From Arachis hypogaea (Eukaryota; Streptophyta; Magnoliopsida; Fabales; Fabaceae), in contig NC_092051.1 of the NCBI RefSeq assembly GCF_003086295.3, positions 70,309,772 to 70,373,771 on the forward strand: 64,000 bases of DNA, in the 5' to 3' direction. The notes under the pieces were generated by a model. It saw nothing but the letters and a program-made list of their open reading frames with translations. It was not told where the DNA came from and ran no database searches. Position numbers and translations under genes: made by a program. Shown here in pieces: positions 31,886 to 41,866 of this stretch. Each line of letters starts with the position of its first letter. Positions within the stretch are counted from its first letter, which is position 1.

Positions 31886-31903
31886 TGGCGCTATTGCCAG
31901 GGA
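31886..31903 (+). other. E5 primer-binding site (tRNA-Asp type)
   Basis: TGGCGCTATTGCCAGGGA has three mismatches to the tRNA-Asp complement and starts 6 nt after the LTR end. Confidence 0.7.
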
Positions 31904-32047
31904 TAAATTGTGATTGACAATCTACCAGTGGTTGATTACCTAGATTAGACATTTTTTTTCTGTGTTGGCTTGTTCATTTAATTGCTTTTGTTCTTTGTTT
32001 TCTATGCTCTTTGATTGTTTGTGTTAATGCCTCACCAAGAAGCCCCT
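31904..32047 (+). other. E5 leader before the solo LTR
   Basis: A short T-rich leader. An ATG at 32027 starts MPHQEAP and is cut by the solo LTR. Read across the insertion it would end after about 15 codons, so it is at most a vestigial start. Confidence 0.5.
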
Positions 32048-33698
32048 TGATGAGCAGATAATTTATACGCTTTTTGACATTATTTTTACATAGTTTTTAA
32101 TATGATTTAGTTAGTTTTTAGTATATTTTTATTAGTTTTTAAATAAAATTCACATTTCTGGACTTTACTAGGAGTTTGTGTGTTTTTCTGTGATTTCAGG
32201 TAATTTCTGGCTGAAATTGAGGGACTTGAGCAAAAATCTGATTCAGAGGTTGAAGAAGGACTTCAGATGCTGTTAGATTCTGACCTCCCTGCACTCGAAA
32301 TGGATTTTCTGGAGCTACAAAAACTCAATTGGCGCACTCTTAATTGCGTTGGAAAGTAGACAGCCAGGGCTTTCCAGAAATATATAATAGTCCATACTTT
32401 GTCCGAGTTTTGATGACGCAAACTGGCATTCAAACGCCAACTTCCTGCCCTATTCTGGAGTTAAACGCCAGAAACAGGTTGCAAATCAGAGTTAAATGCC
32501 ATAAACAGGCTACAACCTGGCGTTTAACTCCAAAAAGAGTCTCTACACATGAAAGCTCAATGCTCAGCCCAAACACACACCAAGTAGGCCCGGAAGTGGA
32601 TTTCTGCATCATTTACTCATCTCTGTAAACCCTAGTAACTAGTTTAGTATAAATAGGACTTTTTTCTATTCTATTGTCGTTTTTTTGACCATCTTTGGAC
32701 GTTTAGTCCCTAGACCTTAGAGGCTGGCCATTCGGCCATGCTCAGAATACTTTCACTTATGTATTTTCAACGGTGGAGATTCTACACCCCATAGATTAAG
32801 GTGTGGAGCTCTGCTATTCCCCATGAATTAATGCAAAGTACTATTGTTTTCTTATTCAACACAAGCTTATTCCTATTCTAAGATATTCACTTGCACTTCA
32901 ACATGATGAATGTGATGATCCGTGACACTCATCACTATTCTCAACTTATGAACGCGTGCCTGACAACCACCTCCATTCTACCTTAGATTGAGCGTGTATC
33001 TCTTAGCCTCCTGATCGTGAGATCAGAGTCTTCGTGGTATAAGCTAGAATTATTGGCGGCCATTTCTGAGATCCGAAAAGTCTAAACCTTGTCTGTGGTA
33101 TTCCAAGTAGGATCTGGGAAGGGATGACTATGACGAGCTTTAAACTCGCGAGTGCTGGGCGAAGTGACAGACGCAAAAGGATCAATGGATCCTATTCCAA
33201 CATGACTGAGAATTGACAGATGGTTAGCCGTGCGGTGACAGCGCATTTGGACCATTTTCACTGAGAGGACGGGAAGTAGCCATTGACAACGGTGATGCCC
33301 AACATACAGCCTGCCATGGAAAGGAGTATGAATGATTGGATGAAGGCAGTAGGAAAGCAGAGATTCAGAAGGAATAAAGCATCTCCATACGCTTATCTGA
33401 AATTCCTACCACTGAATTGCATAAGTATCTCTATCCTATTTTATGTTTTAATTATATTTTAATCATCAAAATCCCATAACCATTTGAATCTGCCTGACTG
33501 AGATTTACAAGGATGACCATAGCTTGCTTCAAGCCAACAATCTCCGTGGGATCGACCCTTACTCACGTAAGGTTTATTACTTGGACCACCCAGTGCACTT
33601 GCTGGTTAGTTGTGCGAAATTGTGAAAAAGAATTGAGATTATGAACGTGCGTATTAGGTTTGTGGCGCCGTTACTAGAGATCACAATTTCGTGCACCA
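32048..33698 (+). repeat. Solo FIDEL-type LTR inside E5
   Basis: It starts TGATGAGCAGATAATTTATA and ends TTTCGTGCACCA; 1651 bp. It is flanked by a perfect CCCCT at 32043-32047 and 33699-33703. There is no internal sequence, so it arose by LTR-LTR recombination. TATAAATAG is at 32648-32656, palindromes at about 32422-32535, and an embedded PBS-like TGGCGCCGTTACTAGAGA at 33663-33680. Confidence 0.9.
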
Positions 33699-35055
33699 CC
33701 CCTGTTCATGACACCTCTGGCTCTTGGTGATTGTGTTATTAATACAACATTTTTACTTAGCTTTCTTTCAAATAAAATTGGCATATGATTATATTCTAAG
33801 TTTGGTGTTGCCCTGCAACAATCTGTTTTTAATCTTTCTAGATACTTGCATCAATTGCAAGAGAAAGTGTCACACTAAGTTTGGTATGCCATTTATTTTT
33901 TTATGCAATGTATCCAGCAACATCACTTGTTTGTAAAATCATAATGCCCTTGCTTCATAGGCCTGTAGTGTTATCTTTAACCAAGCTTGCTTAAATTCAT
34001 GCATCACTTATAGTTTGTTTCTTTTTGACATTCATGAGTGAATCACAATCCCAGCACCACTGTTCCTACTTGTTGCTTGCCGGCAAAGCACTCATTCTAA
34101 GATGGTGATTGGAGGGAGAAAGTCTACAAGAAAGGACAACAAGGGTGAAGATGAACTACAAAGGTTGTAAAGTTCCTTTTCTTCTCATTTACGCCCAGTA
34201 TATTTAATTACAATCATGAATGTCCTTTGCTTTGATGTTCTCTGTTCTGTTTAGTTTCTTTTAGCTTAGTAATAAGCATGATTCACTACTCCTCATTGCA
34301 CCTTGCTTTTGCATTTGCATGCACCTATTACCTTAAAAATGCAACAAAGAAATCATTCTTTTAGGAATGTGTTGAGGAATTTTATCAATTTTGAGGCAAG
34401 CTAAAGATTAAGAGAAATGGTCTGATTGTATGGTTGTGTATTGAGGTTGCATGTTTATGAAAACTTGCATGGGAACTCATAGACAGGAATTGAAGTTTAG
34501 AAAGGTGCTATGGAAATTCTCAAAAATCTATTGATCCAAGAAGCAGTAACAAAGGAAAACAAAAGAAAAAAAAAACAAAGAATAAGCCCAAGGCTCTGAG
34601 CACCAATTATTAGGAAGAAAAAGAGAAAGATACAAAAACATAAAGAGTTATTGTCCTAGTTATATGCTTGTGGTGGATTTGTGTCAAAGAGAGAGGCCTG
34701 AGTGAGTAAATCCTAAGGAGTGCTTCATCACCTAATACCTTGAACCAACTGTGTTGGGAATATTGATTGAAAACTTATCATAAAGGGCCGCTTTGAGACA
34801 TGACACCTAGAGTCAAGGCCAAGATGAATAAGTGCTGCTTCAAGGTGATAATCTATAAAGAGAATTCCATAATACCATCTGAATGACACTCCTGAGATCT
34901 AAAAATTTAAGGACTAACGAGCACTGGAACCCTTGCATAAGCATATAATTGGAGTTCATCCCCATTATCACTTAGTCTCTTCACTCACTAAAATATCATA
35001 AGCAATTCCTCAGCACATTCCCGTAAAGAGAATCCATTGTGCAAAGTTCTTTTCA
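33699..35055 (+). other. E5 non-coding internal region
   Basis: It has no ORF of protein character. It contains CTAAGTTTGGTGTTGCCC near 33796 and CTAAGTTTGGTATGCC near 33873. From about 34587 it shares ordered blocks with the 3' region of E7: CCCAAGGCTCTGAGCACCA, ATATGCTTGTGGTGG, GTCAAGGCCAAGATGAATAA and ACCATCTGAATGACACTCC. Confidence 0.6.
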
Positions 35056-35090
35056 TGCTTGGGGACAAGCAAGGTTTAAGTTTGGTGTTG
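35056..35090 (+). other. Hairpin-PPT module (E5)
   Basis: Stem TGCTTG, loop GGGA, stem CAAGCA (35056-35071), AGG, then TTTAAGTTTGGTGTTG directly before the LTR at 35091. Confidence 0.75.
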
Positions 35091-37260
35091 TGATGCGGGT
35101 GCATCATTGCCTATTTTTAGTTGTCATTTTAGTAGATTTTAGTTTAGTTTTTATAGAAACTTTTGTTAATAAATAAAGTAATAGCATGAAACATCTCTGC
35201 ATGAAATAAAATCTCAAGCATAGGTAAATTTTAGCTAATATACAAGGTAAATATGATAAAATAGATCACACTAAGTGAAGTTTTGATTTTGAGTATTATT
35301 AGCACACTTAGTATATAAAGATCATATTGTATACTACCTTGATGCACTTATTTGTTTGATGATAGGCAAAGTAGAAGCAGAGGAAAGCAAGGAGGTGGTA
35401 CCAATGTTGTGCCCAATGTTACTATGCCAAGGCCATGTTACAAAGTTGGTGAATCAAAGTTGTTATGGGAATGTTGATGAACCAACGTTGGTGTGGAAAG
35501 TTGGTGAACAACCATTGGTGTGAAAATTGATGAACCAACGTTGGTGGGAACGTTGGTAAACCAATGTTGCCACACCAACGTCCTCGACAAAAAGCATAAA
35601 AAAATCGGCGGCCACGCGTACATGTGAGGGTGAAAATTGACAATCCACGCGTGTGCGTCGCCCACGCGCACGCGTGAGAAGAGCGTTGGTGCACCAACGT
35701 TGTCAGTAACGCTCGTTTTGAATGCCAGCATTGAGGGTCATGCATACGCATCGCCTACGCGTACACGTGACCAGGAAAACGTTGGTGGGAACGTTAGCAT
35801 GCCAACGCCAGCAACAACGCTTGTCAACGTGGGTATAAACGCTGAAGAAGGCCTGGGAGCATGTTTCAATGTTTGTGACACCAAAAAGGCCCCAATAACG
35901 CCAATACACCCCTGAAGCATGCATTCACCTCTCAAGCAAGCAGAGCCAGTTAACATCACTCAATCAAAGGCACAAGAAGCATCTATAATAGGAATTTTCA
36001 TTCAATTGTAATTGGCTTTTTCATTTCAGTTTCTAAGCCTGTATATAGGCATTAGTTTTCATAGAGAAAAAACACACAATAACGGAGAATTGAAGGAAGG
36101 GGGAGAGAGTGAATTCCAATTCAAAATTCTGTGAATTGGTACACTCCAAGAGGAGTGGGTCTTCGGACCCCTCCCCTCATACACTTTTCTTCCCTTTCTC
36201 TTCTTTTCTTTCTTAGTAGTAGTTTAATTTTTAGTTTGTAATTTTCATTTATGAATCTTGAATTTTCATTTTAAGCTTTGAATTCTTAATCTTTATTTTC
36301 ATGCACTTTAGTATCATGCAATTTAGTTTTTCTATTTGAGAGCAATGACCAATTAATCCCTCTGCATTTGGGATAGGAGCTCTGTTTAAGCTTTGATTGG
36401 ATTGATGATTGGTTTCTTCTTTTCTATCCGCTTGGAGTAGCCAAGAGATAACTCCCACGCTCATTTTGATCTACTCACTCCCGAAAGGGGTTTAGATTAT
36501 TGAATTTCCATGTGAGCCTTGGAAGGAGAATCATGGAAATTAGAATTGGAGCTCTATCTTTCACAATTCTCTTGATCAACACCATTCGGGAGAAATTGAG
36601 ATCTTAAGAGTTTATGTGGCTTATGGATTTGAGATAAAACTTCACGTCTTCTCATAAACAATTAGATCAAGGAATTGGCAATTGTTTGTGACTAGAGAAC
36701 TTGGATTGCCGAGGAATTGGGATTCAATTATTGCAATCCGCCATTGCTTGCTTCATATGATAGGGGTTAAGATCCATTGATTCATTAAGAATGAAACATC
36801 TCCAATCCCTTATGTCTTTACTTTCTTGCACTTGACGTTACTGCACTTTTGCAATGCAATTTACTTTCTAGTTCTTGTACTTTCTAGCAAGTTTATTTTC
36901 AGCCCTTTAGTTCTTTTCACTTTCTTTCTTGCACTGCGTAATTCCTTGCAATTTACTTTTCAGGCTCTGTTTCTTTCATGCACATTATTTTCACTTTATT
37001 TTCATGCACTTCCTACTTCTTTCCATTTAGTTTCTAGTAAATCTACTTTTTCTGCACTTTACATTCCTTGTCAGTTACTTCTCTGCACTCCAATGCCTTC
37101 ATTTACTTTTTTGTCATTTATATTTCCTGCTACTCACTACTCCAACATGTTTGTCTGACTAGAATAATCAACCTACTATTGATTGCTTAGTCCTTTAATC
37201 CCTGCGGGATCGACCTCACTCTTGTGGTGGTTACACGAAAAATTAATTTTCCCGTCATCA
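35091..37260 (+). repeat. E5 3' LTR
   Basis: It starts TGATGCGGGTGCATC and ends TTTTCCCGTCATCA. The inverted repeat corresponding to 30211-30239 is at 35647-35675, with one change that would still pair as G-U in RNA. Confidence 0.85.
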
Positions 37261-38180
37261 GCGTGCTTCTAGCATGGTGGGCACGTTTTGACGAACTCGG
37301 TCGCTTCCTTCTGTAAGGTCATCCAGTAGAAGCTGGCTCGGAGTACCTTTTTGGATAGAACTCGTGCCCCAAGGTTATTGCCGTACTTGCTGCTGTGAAC
37401 GTCCTCCAGGACCTCTTTTACGGCAGAAGTCAGGACGCACTTTAAGAGGGGTGTTGAAATTCCTCTTCTGTACAGGACGTTGTGTACCAAGGTGTAATAT
37501 TGTGCTTCCTGTATGAGCCTTTTTGCGTCTTTCTTTTCTGTGGGAAGTATTTCGGACTTGAGGTAGTTGATTATAGGGGTCATCCACCCCTGGTCCTGGT
37601 CTGATATGCTTAAGACCTTCCCTTCCCTTAAGGTTGATGGGTGCTGTAGGGTTTCTTGGATGAGGCTTCTATTGTTGCCTCCTGGTTTGGTGGTGGCTAG
37701 TTTTCAAAGTGTGTCGGCTCGGGCGTTTTGCTCCCAAGGTATATGTCGGATCTCATATTCTCCGAAGTTCCCGAGCTCTTCTTTGGTCTTGTCCAGGTAC
37801 TTTTTCATAGTGGGATCCTTCGCCTGGTAGCTTCCTTCTATTTGCTATGTGATTACTTGTGAATCGCTGAAGATGGTAAGCTTTTGGACTCCGACCTCCC
37901 TAGCCAGCTTCAAACCAGCCAGTAGGGCTTCATACTCTACTTGATTATTTGAGGCGGGGAACTCGAATCTCAAGGAGAGTTCAAGCTGGGTCCCTTGATT
38001 GCTTTCTAGGATAACGCCTGCTCTACTTCCGACTTTGTTTGATGAGCCGTCGATGTAGAAGTTCCATTTTACGGGGTCCCCAAGATGTCTGTGTACTCTG
38101 CGACGAAGTCGGCCAAGTACTGGGATTTGATGGTGGTACAAGCTTTGTATTTGAGGTCGAATTCGGACAACTCGACCGCC
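37261..38180 (-). pseudogene. pol: E2 second RNase H (aRH) and integrase zinc-binding region
   Basis: On the minus strand, the connection (LSEFDLKYK..., SQYLADFVAEYTD) leads to an RNase H-like domain: NFYIDGSSNKVGSRAGV (first Asp), NQVEYEALLAGLKLA (Glu) and TIFSDSQ (Asp). Then come YQAKDPTMKKYLDK and EIRHIPWEQNARAD, and an integrase N-terminal region with TPLLKCV, H..KYGNNLGARVLSKKVL and CPPC. Stops interrupt at about 37845 and after CPPC (at a usual Gln). A second, archaeal-type RNase H after the ordinary one marks the Tat lineage. It is cut by E6 at 38181 and by E5 at 37260. Confidence 0.8.
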
Positions 38181-39823
38181 TGATGAGCGGATAATTTATA
38201 CACTTTTTGGCATTATTTTTACATAGTTTTTAGTATGATTTAGTTAGTTTTTAATATATTTTTATTAGTTTTTAAATAAAAATCACATTTCTATACTTTA
38301 CTATGAGTTTGTGTGTTTTTCTATGATTTCAGGTATTTTCTAACTGAAATTGAAGGACTTGAGCAAAAATCTGATTCAGAGGCTGAAGAAGGACTGCAGG
38401 TGCTGTTGGATTCTGACCTCCCTGCACTCAAATGACGTGCTTTCAATTGAGTTAGAAAGTAGACATCCAGGGCTTTCCAGCAATATATAATAGTCCATAC
38501 TTTGCCCAGGATTAGACGACGCAAACTGGCGTTCAACGCCAGCTTTTTGCCCTATTCTGGCGTTAAACGCCAAAAACAAGTTGCAAAGCAGAGTTAAACA
38601 CCAGAAACAAGTTACAAATTGGCGTTCAACTCCAAGGAAGACCTCTACATGTGAAAGCTTCAATGCTCAGCCCAAGCACATACCAAGTGGGCCCGGAAGT
38701 GAATTTTTGCATCATTTACTCATTTCTGTAAACCCTAGTTACTAGTTTAGTATAAAAACTACTTTTAGTGATTTATTTCATATCTCTGGAACACATTATG
38801 TAAGTTTTACGTTCTGAGTCCTCCATGAGAGGCTGGGCATTCGGCCATGTCTACCCTATCTTCACTTATGTATTTTCAACGGTAGAGTTTCTACACACCA
38901 TAGATTAAGGTGTGGAGCTCTGCTATTCCTCATGAATTAATGCAAAGTACTATTGTTTTTCTATTCAACTCAAGCCTATTTCTTCTCTAAGATATTCATT
39001 CGCACACAAGAACATGATGAATGTGATGATTATGTGACACTCATCATCATTCTCACTTATGAACGCGTGCCTGACAAACACTTTCGTTCTACATGCAAAC
39101 AAGCTTGAATGCATATCTCTTAGCCTCCTGATTTACGATCAGAGTCTTCGTGGTATAGGCTAGAATTATTGGCGACCATTCTTGAGATCCAAAAAGTCTA
39201 AACCTTGTCTGTGGTATTCCGAGTAGGATTTGGGAAGGGATGGCTGTGACGAGCTTCAAACTTGCGAGTGTTGGGCGTAGTGACAGACACAAAAGGATTA
39301 CTGAATCCTATTCCAGCATGATCGAGAACCGACAGATGATTAGTCGTGCGGTGACAGCACATTTTGGACCATTTTCACTGAGAGGACAGGATGTAGCCAT
39401 TGACAACGGTGATGCCCAGCATACAGCTTGCCATGGAAAGGAGTATGAAGGATTGGATGAAGACAGTTGGAAAGCAGAGGTTCAGAAGGAACAAAAGCAT
39501 CTCCATATGCTTATCTGAAATTCTCACCAATGAATTACATAAGTATTTCTATCCCAATTTATATTTTAATTATATTTTAATTATTAAAACTCTATAACCA
39601 TTTGAATCTGCCTGACTGAGATTTACAAGGTGACCATAGCTTGCTTCAAGCCGACAATCTCCGTGGGATCGACCCTTACTCACATAAGGTTTATTACTTG
39701 GACGACCCAGTGCACTTGCTAGTTAGTTGTGTGAGATTGTGAAGAAGAACTAAGATTAAGAACGTGCGTATCAAGTTTTTAGCGCCGTTACCAAGGAATG
39801 AACGATCACGATTTCGTGCACCA
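38181..39823 (+). repeat. E6 5' LTR
   Basis: It starts TGATGAGCGGATAATTTATA and ends TTTCGTGCACCA (1643 bp). Palindromes lie at about 38525-38635. A PBS-like TAGCGCCGTTACCAAGGA is embedded at 39780-39797, 50 nt before the true PBS. Confidence 0.9.
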
Positions 39824-39829
39824 AGTTTT

Positions 39830-39847
39830 TGGCACCGTTGCCGGGGA
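39830..39847 (+). other. E6 primer-binding site (tRNA-Asp)
   Basis: TGGCACCGTTGCCGGGGA has one mismatch to the tRNA-Asp complement and starts 6 nt after the LTR end. Confidence 0.85.
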
Positions 39848-41349
39848 TTGTTCGAGTTTGGACAACTGACGGTTCATCTTGTTGCTCAGATTAGGTAATT
39901 TTATTTTAATTTTAAGTTTTTATTTTTATTCTTTTTATTTTCGAAAAATCCAAAAAATTTTATAAAATCATAAAACCAAAAATAATTTTGTGTTTCTTGT
40001 TTGAGTCTAGTGTCAAATTGTAAGTTTGGTGTTAATTGCATGCTTTTAATTTTTCTTTAAAATGTCGAAAACTCATGCATGTGTTCTTCATGATCTTCAA
40101 GTTGTTCTTGATGATCTTCTTTGTTTGATCTTTGCAATTTTATGTTTTGTGCATCTTTTCTTGTTTCTCATATGCATTTTCAATTTGTTAGTGTCTAAAG
40201 TTTGAAAATTTCTAAGTTTGGTGTCTTGCATGTTTTTCTTTTCTTAAAAAATTTTCAAAAAAATAAGTTTTGATGTTCATCTTGATCTTCAAAGTGTTCT
40301 TGGTGTTCATCTTGACATTCAAAATGTTCTTGCATGCATTGTGTGTTTTGATTCATAATTTTCATGTTTTGAGTCTTTTGGTTGTTTTTCTCTTTCTTCA
40401 TTAAAAAAATTCAAAAATAAAAAAATATCTTTCCCTTATTCTCTCATAAATTCTTGAAAATTTGGTTTGATTTAGTCAAAAAAGTTTTAAATTTAATTAT
40501 TTCTTATGAGTCAAATCAAAATTTCAATTTAAAAAAATTCTATCTTTTTCAAATCTTTTTCAAAAATCAAATCTTTTTCAAATTTTCTTTCATAATTTCG
40601 AAATTTTCAAAATTTATTTTCAAAATATTTTTCTTATTTCTATTTCATATTTTCAAAATTAATGCTAACAATTAATGTGATTGATTCAAAAATTTTAAGT
40701 TTGTTACTTGCCTAGTAAGAAAGGCTCAATCTTTAAACTCTAGAATCATATCTTTTTAGTTTCTTGTTAGTCAAGAAATCAACTTTAATTTCAAAAATCA
40801 AATCTTTTTAAATTTCCTTTTCAAATCTTTTTCAAAATAAGTTTCAATCACATCTTTTTCAAAATCAATTTCAAAATCTTTTCTAACTTCTTATCTTTTC
40901 AAAATTGATTTTCAAATCCTTTTCAATTAATCTTATCTTGTTTGATTCTTATCTCTTTCAAAACCACCTAACTAATTCTCTTTCTCTAATTTTCGAAAAT
41001 CACTAACCTCTTTTCCAAAATTCCTTTTTAATTAACTGTTTGTTTTAAATTCTAATTTAATTTAATTTTTTTTTAAAATTTTCAAATTTTAACTTTAATT
41101 TTAAATTAAAAACAAAAATATTTTTATTTTATTTTATTTAATTTTTGAATTCTTCCCTCTCTCATCTCCTTCTAATTATTTATTTATCTACTAACACTTC
41201 TCTTCTACTCAAAAATTTGAACCCACTCTTCTCCTCTGTGTTCAAATTTTTTTTTCTTCTTCTATTCTTCTCTTCTTATACACACATAAGGAATCTCTAT
41301 ACTGTGACATAGAGGATTCCATATTTTTTTCTGTTCTCTTCTTTTTCAT
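39848..41349 (+). other. E6 5' leader, T-rich
   Basis: Non-coding. It contains TAAGTTTGGTGT near 40021 and 40215 and many TTTTTCAAATC-like words. No credible ORF. Confidence 0.7.
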
Positions 41350-41866
41350 ATGAGCAGAAACAAGGATAACAACATTCTTGTTGAAGCTAAGGGAAGCTAA
41401 AGCACAACTCTCTGGAGAAAATCTGACAGAAATTTTCGAAAAAGAAGGAGACATGGCCGAAACCAATAACAATGATGGAGGTGCAAGGAAGATGCTTGGT
41501 AACTTTACTGCACCAAATTCCAACTTCCATGGAAGAAGCATCTCAATCCCTGCCATTGGAGTAAATAATTTTGAGCTAAAGCCTCAATTAGTTTCTCTGA
41601 TGCAACAGAATTGCAAGTTTTATGGACTTCCATCTGAAGATCCTTTTCAGTTCTTAACTGAATTCTTGCAAATTTGTGATACTGTTAAGACCAATGGGGT
41701 TGATCTCGAGGTCTACAGGCTTTTCCCGTTTGCTGTAAGAGACAGAGCTAGAATATGGTTGGACTCTCAACCTAAAGATATCCTGAACTCTTGGGATAAG
41801 CTGGTCACGGCTTTCTTAGCCAAGTTCTTTCCTCCTCAAAAGCTTAGCAAGCTTAGAGTGGATGTT
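41350..41866 (+). pseudogene. gag: E6 gag, N-terminal part
   Basis: ATG at 41350 (MSRNKDNNILVEA), then a frameshift near 41388 into the frame read as LKLREAKAQLSGENL. ISIPAIGVNNFELKPQLV, FPFAVRDRARIWLDSQP and FLAKFFPPQKLSKLRVDV follow. The Gln after FELKP is intact here where E4 has a stop. It ends exactly where TGTAACAACCC begins. About 113 residues found in E4 after this point are absent from both sides of the insertion. Confidence 0.8.

Larger units (their letters stand above)
29712..37260 (+). mobile_element. E5, non-coding element with 2.17-kb LTRs (LARD-like)
   Basis: LTRs 29712-31879 and 35091-37260 (2168 and 2170 bp), PBS at 31886-31903, and a 3' hairpin-PPT module at 35056-35090. 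After removing the solo LTR the internal part is about 1.56 kb with no gag or pol. It is inserted in the E2 integrase with a 5-bp duplication. Its 3' internal region is colinear with that of FIDEL-type elements although the LTRs are different, so it probably uses proteins of an Athila/FIDEL-type partner. Confidence 0.8.
2306..38180 (-). mobile_element. E2, old Tat-lineage Ty3/gypsy element, split by E3, E5 and E6
   Basis: Three blocks read as one minus-strand element: 37261-38180 (connection, second RNase H, integrase zinc finger), 28714-29711 (integrase core to GPY/F end) and 2306-6545 (post-pol region with a plus-strand ORF and a probable LTR). The protein reading crosses the E5 insertion point, and the flanks of E3 and E5 match their target duplications. 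Two successive RNase H domains and an opposite-strand ORF after pol are traits of the Tat lineage (RIRE2, Grande, Retand, Ogre relatives). RT and gag would lie beyond the E6 insertion and are not in this window. Confidence 0.65.
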
